DNA of 64,000 bases. Source: Echinococcus granulosus (lineage: Eukaryota > Platyhelminthes > Cestoda > Cyclophyllidea > Taeniidae). The position numbers and the translations under genes are program-made. Positions 61,347 through 64,000 of this stretch are shown here, piece by piece. The number at the start of each line of letters is the position of its first letter. Position 1 is the stretch's first letter. The notes under the pieces are model-generated. The model did no database searches. It was not told where the DNA came from and saw only the letters and a program-made list of their open reading frames with translations. The DNA is taken from the NCBI RefSeq assembly GCF_000524195.1, contig NW_020170412.1:570929-634928 (forward strand), read 5' to 3'.

Positions 61347-61622
61347 ATGACCAAGGGTACGACATCTTTTGGTAAACGTCACAACAAATCTCACACGCAG
61401 TGCAGGCGATGTGGTCGTAAGTCCTACCACATTCAAAAGAAAACCTGCGCTGCTTGTGGGTACCCTTCTCCCAGGATTCGTAAGTACAATTGGTCTGTGA
61501 AGGCTCGCAGAAGAAAAACTACGGGGACGGGTCGCTGTCTTCATCTTAAGGCAGTTCATCGCCGATTTAAACATGGATTCAGGAGTGGCCCCCCAAAGGC
61601 AAAAGCTGCTAAATCCAACTAG
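61347..61622 (+). CDS. RPL37: Ribosomal protein eL37
   Basis: A single coding exon gives 91 residues starting [20 protein letters not shown], the hallmark of the family. The zinc-ribbon cysteines are in [20 protein letters not shown], followed by [18 protein letters not shown] and [10 protein letters not shown]. It is a 60S protein that binds 5.8S/25S rRNA. The length is near the family norm (92-97). The ATG is directly after TTTAG, consistent with a splice acceptor just upstream. Intact. Confidence 0.97.
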   Translation: MTKGTTSFGKRHNKSHTQCRRCGRKSYHIQKKTCAACGYPSPRIRKYNWSVKARRRKTTGTGRCLHLKAVHRRFKHGFRSGPPKAKAAKSN

Positions 61623-62019
61623 TTTTGGCAATACATTGTTTGCGTTTTGACGCCTTGTGCGACCCCTCACTTGTGTCATCGCAGTTTTTTGGTTTGTGAA
61701 TGCTGGGTCCTGCTTTCAGTTAAGCGTGCCACCGTTTTGCATCCATTTTCAGAGACGTGAGTACTAGCTTTTTCGTGCCCTATCAAGGGTAGTAGTACCC
61801 TCGCTTTTTTAAGTGGCGAGCTTTCATTGTGAGCGCCCATCTTCCCGTTCCGCATTTTACAGCTTATCGGTGCGTTCATAGTTCTGACACCTTTTTACCC
61901 CTTTAATAATTAACTCGATAATATACACAAGTAAGATCATAAAAGCTTAATTTATTGGTTAAAAATGCTGTTAGATCCAAACGTTGTGACGTGTACTGTA
62001 CAATGCGACAAGTTTGGTA
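61623..62019. other. Convergent 3' region of eL37 and the kinase gene
   Basis: It should hold the eL37 3' UTR (plus) and the kinase 3' UTR (minus). A minus-strand AATAAA (TTTATT at 61951-61956) lies about 64 nt after the kinase stop and is its likely poly(A) signal. No AATAAA was seen for eL37. Confidence 0.5.
61951..61956 (-). terminator. Poly(A) signal of the eIF2-alpha kinase gene
   Basis: TTTATT on the plus strand is AATAAA on the minus strand, about 64 nt after the stop codon at 62020. Confidence 0.5.
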
Positions 62020-64000
62020 CTACTCCTTTGGCTCTGCCAAAAATCCAAGTCTCCGTTTCAGCTCCGCATTCTCCTTTTCTAGCTCTTCGTTCTTTGTCCG
62101 GAGTTCGTTTATTAGGCTAAGTTCACCTCTTAAAGACTGGTGGTCTTTCAGTCCGGTGCCGTCGATAACCTGGGATGTAGATGCCAACTCCGATAGAATC
62201 TCCATTGCTTCTGGTCGATCGGAGGGTTTGGGACTCAGCATTCTCCGGAGTAGATTCGCCTGACATGGTAAAGAAAACAGTTAATCCTGGGTAAACCTAG
62301 ATGCAGAAGGAAGAAGACAACTCACTTCCAACGGCCAACACTCAGTTAAGCACTTTGGGAGAGCGTCCTCCGCCTCTGGGTTTGCATGAAAGTGGTCGAT
62401 CTGGCGGGCCATCTCTGTCTCCGTTTTGCATGGGTAGAGCATTTGGAAGAATACAATTCCTAAGCTATACATATCCGCCTGCAAATGTGTAAATGATCAG
62501 GAATTGTCTACAAGCTGAAGGATAGCATTGCACGGCTATCAGTAAGCGAACCTTTTGGTTGTAGAGGGAGCGTCCCTTGGAATTGCTTTTCAGCACCTCG
62601 GGTGCAGTGTAAAACAGCGTGCCCAAGTTCCCCGTGAGAAGGCGAGGGTGACATGAAGGAATCGTCTGAAGTGCAGTTGAGGGACCTGATTCACACTTTT
62701 CGGGCACTTCCTCAATAACTGGCCGAGTTTGTGACTCTGCAAAGATAATTTAGCTCAAGGAGAACCGTTTATGCCCAGTGTTTGCTTCAACGTAGTTTTA
62801 ACGAGAACTGTGCTGCTTATACAAGTTAAGTAGATACTACTTAGTGTAGTAGTGGTAGTGTCTGGCATACCGGTGGATCGTTCCAGGAAGGTGGAGAGTC
62901 CGAAATCACCGATCTTAACACGGCACCGATGGAAGCACTGGGCACTTGTGCAAGCCAACTCGCCCACAGCAGAACACATAGTGCCAGTGACGACTGCCAG
63001 TGGTGGACCCTGGATAAAAACATTGGCCGGCTAAAAAAGAGGTGACCGAGGGTCAACAAGGCAGGAGCAGTGGTGGAGGCGAGACCCGGGGTCACTACCT
63101 TAATGTCTCGGTGAAGAACGCCTTTCTGGTGCATATAGTGGATGCCCTTCACTATTTGATCGAAGATCCACCGAACCTCGGCGCGATAGGATTGGTCAAG
63201 TGACGACGGCCTTGCACAATCGGACGCTGTTGAGGAGGCAAGAGATTTGCTCCTCGATTGCATCCAATCGATCAGCGTGGATCCACACAACTCCATTTGG
63301 ATAACCAGTGTCACTGGACGCGCATTCAGCTCACTGACCTGAACAAGTGTCATTTGAAACGTTAAAGTGCAATCCACTTGACAGGTGTTCCGCATAACAC
63401 TGTTCAGTGGACAAGTATGGCAATGAGATATGAACTAGAACTAAACCCTGAGGTTCAGAAGGCGCAACACCGCACCTTATCTACTTCAGACTTAGTTTGA
63501 AAGCAACTAAAGGGCCCGGTTGTGAATCAGAGGGGATAAGAGAGGGGAGAGGAGCGTTAACCAACCGAGAATTGGGCTATCTGATTCTCAGGGATGGCGA
63601 GGGCGCAACTATCGCGTGGGCCGACGCTTCCGCTATCGTCTTCATCGTCGACCAGACGGAGCAGACGGCAGTTGGCATCACCGGCACTGACATTTGAGAC
63701 CCAGGAGAAGTTGGCTGCAGAGGAGGACCTGTTTGATTCCGCTGGGTCGCTAGGGGTGGAGCAAAACCTGAACAAGTAAAGGCTAGGAGAATCGTCTGAA
63801 CGCTTCAGATCACGAGGCCGACGCCCTTCGCATGAACAAAAATGAGGTAAAACCTCGCGATTCAACAAATGCCCTACGTCACGTGCCGTCTCATTGATAA
63901 GCTGAAGAGGTTCTTTCACCACATGATTTCTCAGAGGCGCGATCGCACAATCTAGTGAGTTCTCCCCATCGCATTTGGTGATCCATTTTAAGCGAGCAAT
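62020..64000 (-). CDS. EIF2AK1: HRI-type eIF2-alpha kinase, partial at the 5' end
   Basis: Exons in order: 64000 (window edge) to about 63.56 kb, then 63099-63338, 62871-63030, 62552-62736, 62326-62478 and 62020-62259, all in phase. The visible kinase parts are a beta5 strand (RPVTLVIQMELCGSTLIDWM), WIFDQIVKGIHYMHQKGVLH, then HRDIKPANVF, KIGDFGLSTF, GTLFYTAPEVL, ADMYSLGIVFFQMLYPC and the end of the C-lobe (RRMLSPKPSDRP). A short coiled coil (LINELRTKNEELEKENAELK) closes the protein. eIF2-alpha kinases phosphorylate eIF2 alpha to slow translation under stress. The M-Y-S-L-G-[IV]-V pattern, a long insert before beta5, and a C-terminal coiled coil following the kinase domain fit HRI (EIF2AK1) best. 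About 26 residues, with four Cys, are inserted between HRDIKPANVFIQGP and KIGDFG. PEK or GCN2-related kinases are the alternative. The ATP-binding N-lobe is outside the window or in the unresolved first exon. Confidence 0.75.

Noticed and set aside
1..64000. CRISPR array, operon or prokaryotic defence system
   Set aside because: Genes are spliced eukaryotic genes; no regular short repeat-spacer array or bacterial gene cluster is present.

Overview
The window is nuclear DNA of a metazoan, most likely a flatworm and probably a tapeworm. Coding genes are split by very short GT-AG introns (29 to 44 nt where I could fix both ends from phase and family alignment). Gene order is loose and intergenic DNA is AT-rich and full of decayed dispersed repeats. 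A 100-base run of N (26241-26340) marks a scaffold join. The taxon is inferred from the tiny introns and protein character; no organism-specific marker is present.

Layout. At 0.6-1.6 kb (minus) are five N-terminal exons that I read as an ATAD2-type AAA+/bromodomain ATPase; the rest of that gene lies left of the window or is not visible. At 4.47-16.8 kb (plus) is a large, apparently intact UTP20 gene (small-subunit processome, HEAT-repeat protein), whose start codon I could place from tiny 5' exons. At 17.0-21.6 kb are a weak PEHE-like reading frame, a possible decayed Cu/Zn superoxide dismutase copy and a small two-exon gene with an acidic tail. At 21.75-25.1 kb (minus) is FAN1, the Fanconi-linked structure-specific nuclease, intact in SAP, TPR and VRR-NUC parts but with no visible UBZ finger. 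From 25.1 to 38.3 kb I find no convincing gene, only repeats and the gap. At 38.35-41.35 kb (plus) is a protein made of two fused sarcoplasmic-calcium-binding-protein modules. From 41.4 to 48.5 kb are several copies of one dispersed repeat family, a local tandem repeat, and an unrecognised secreted-protein candidate (44.9-45.6 kb, minus). At 48.5-55.7 kb (minus) is a six-finger C2H2 protein. At 57.7-59.9 kb (minus) is an unrecognised multi-exon gene. The right end is dense and translation-related: eL42 (minus) and eL37 (plus) head to head, then an HRI-type eIF2-alpha kinase (minus) that runs off the window.

No pathway links all the genes. UTP20, eL42, eL37 and the eIF2-alpha kinase all concern ribosome production or translation control, but they lie 44 kb apart. 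I see no evidence of an undescribed system. The most unusual features are the extremely short introns, the double SCP fusion, the kinase insertion, and a composite dispersed repeat of at least 700 bp with at least five recognisable copies here.
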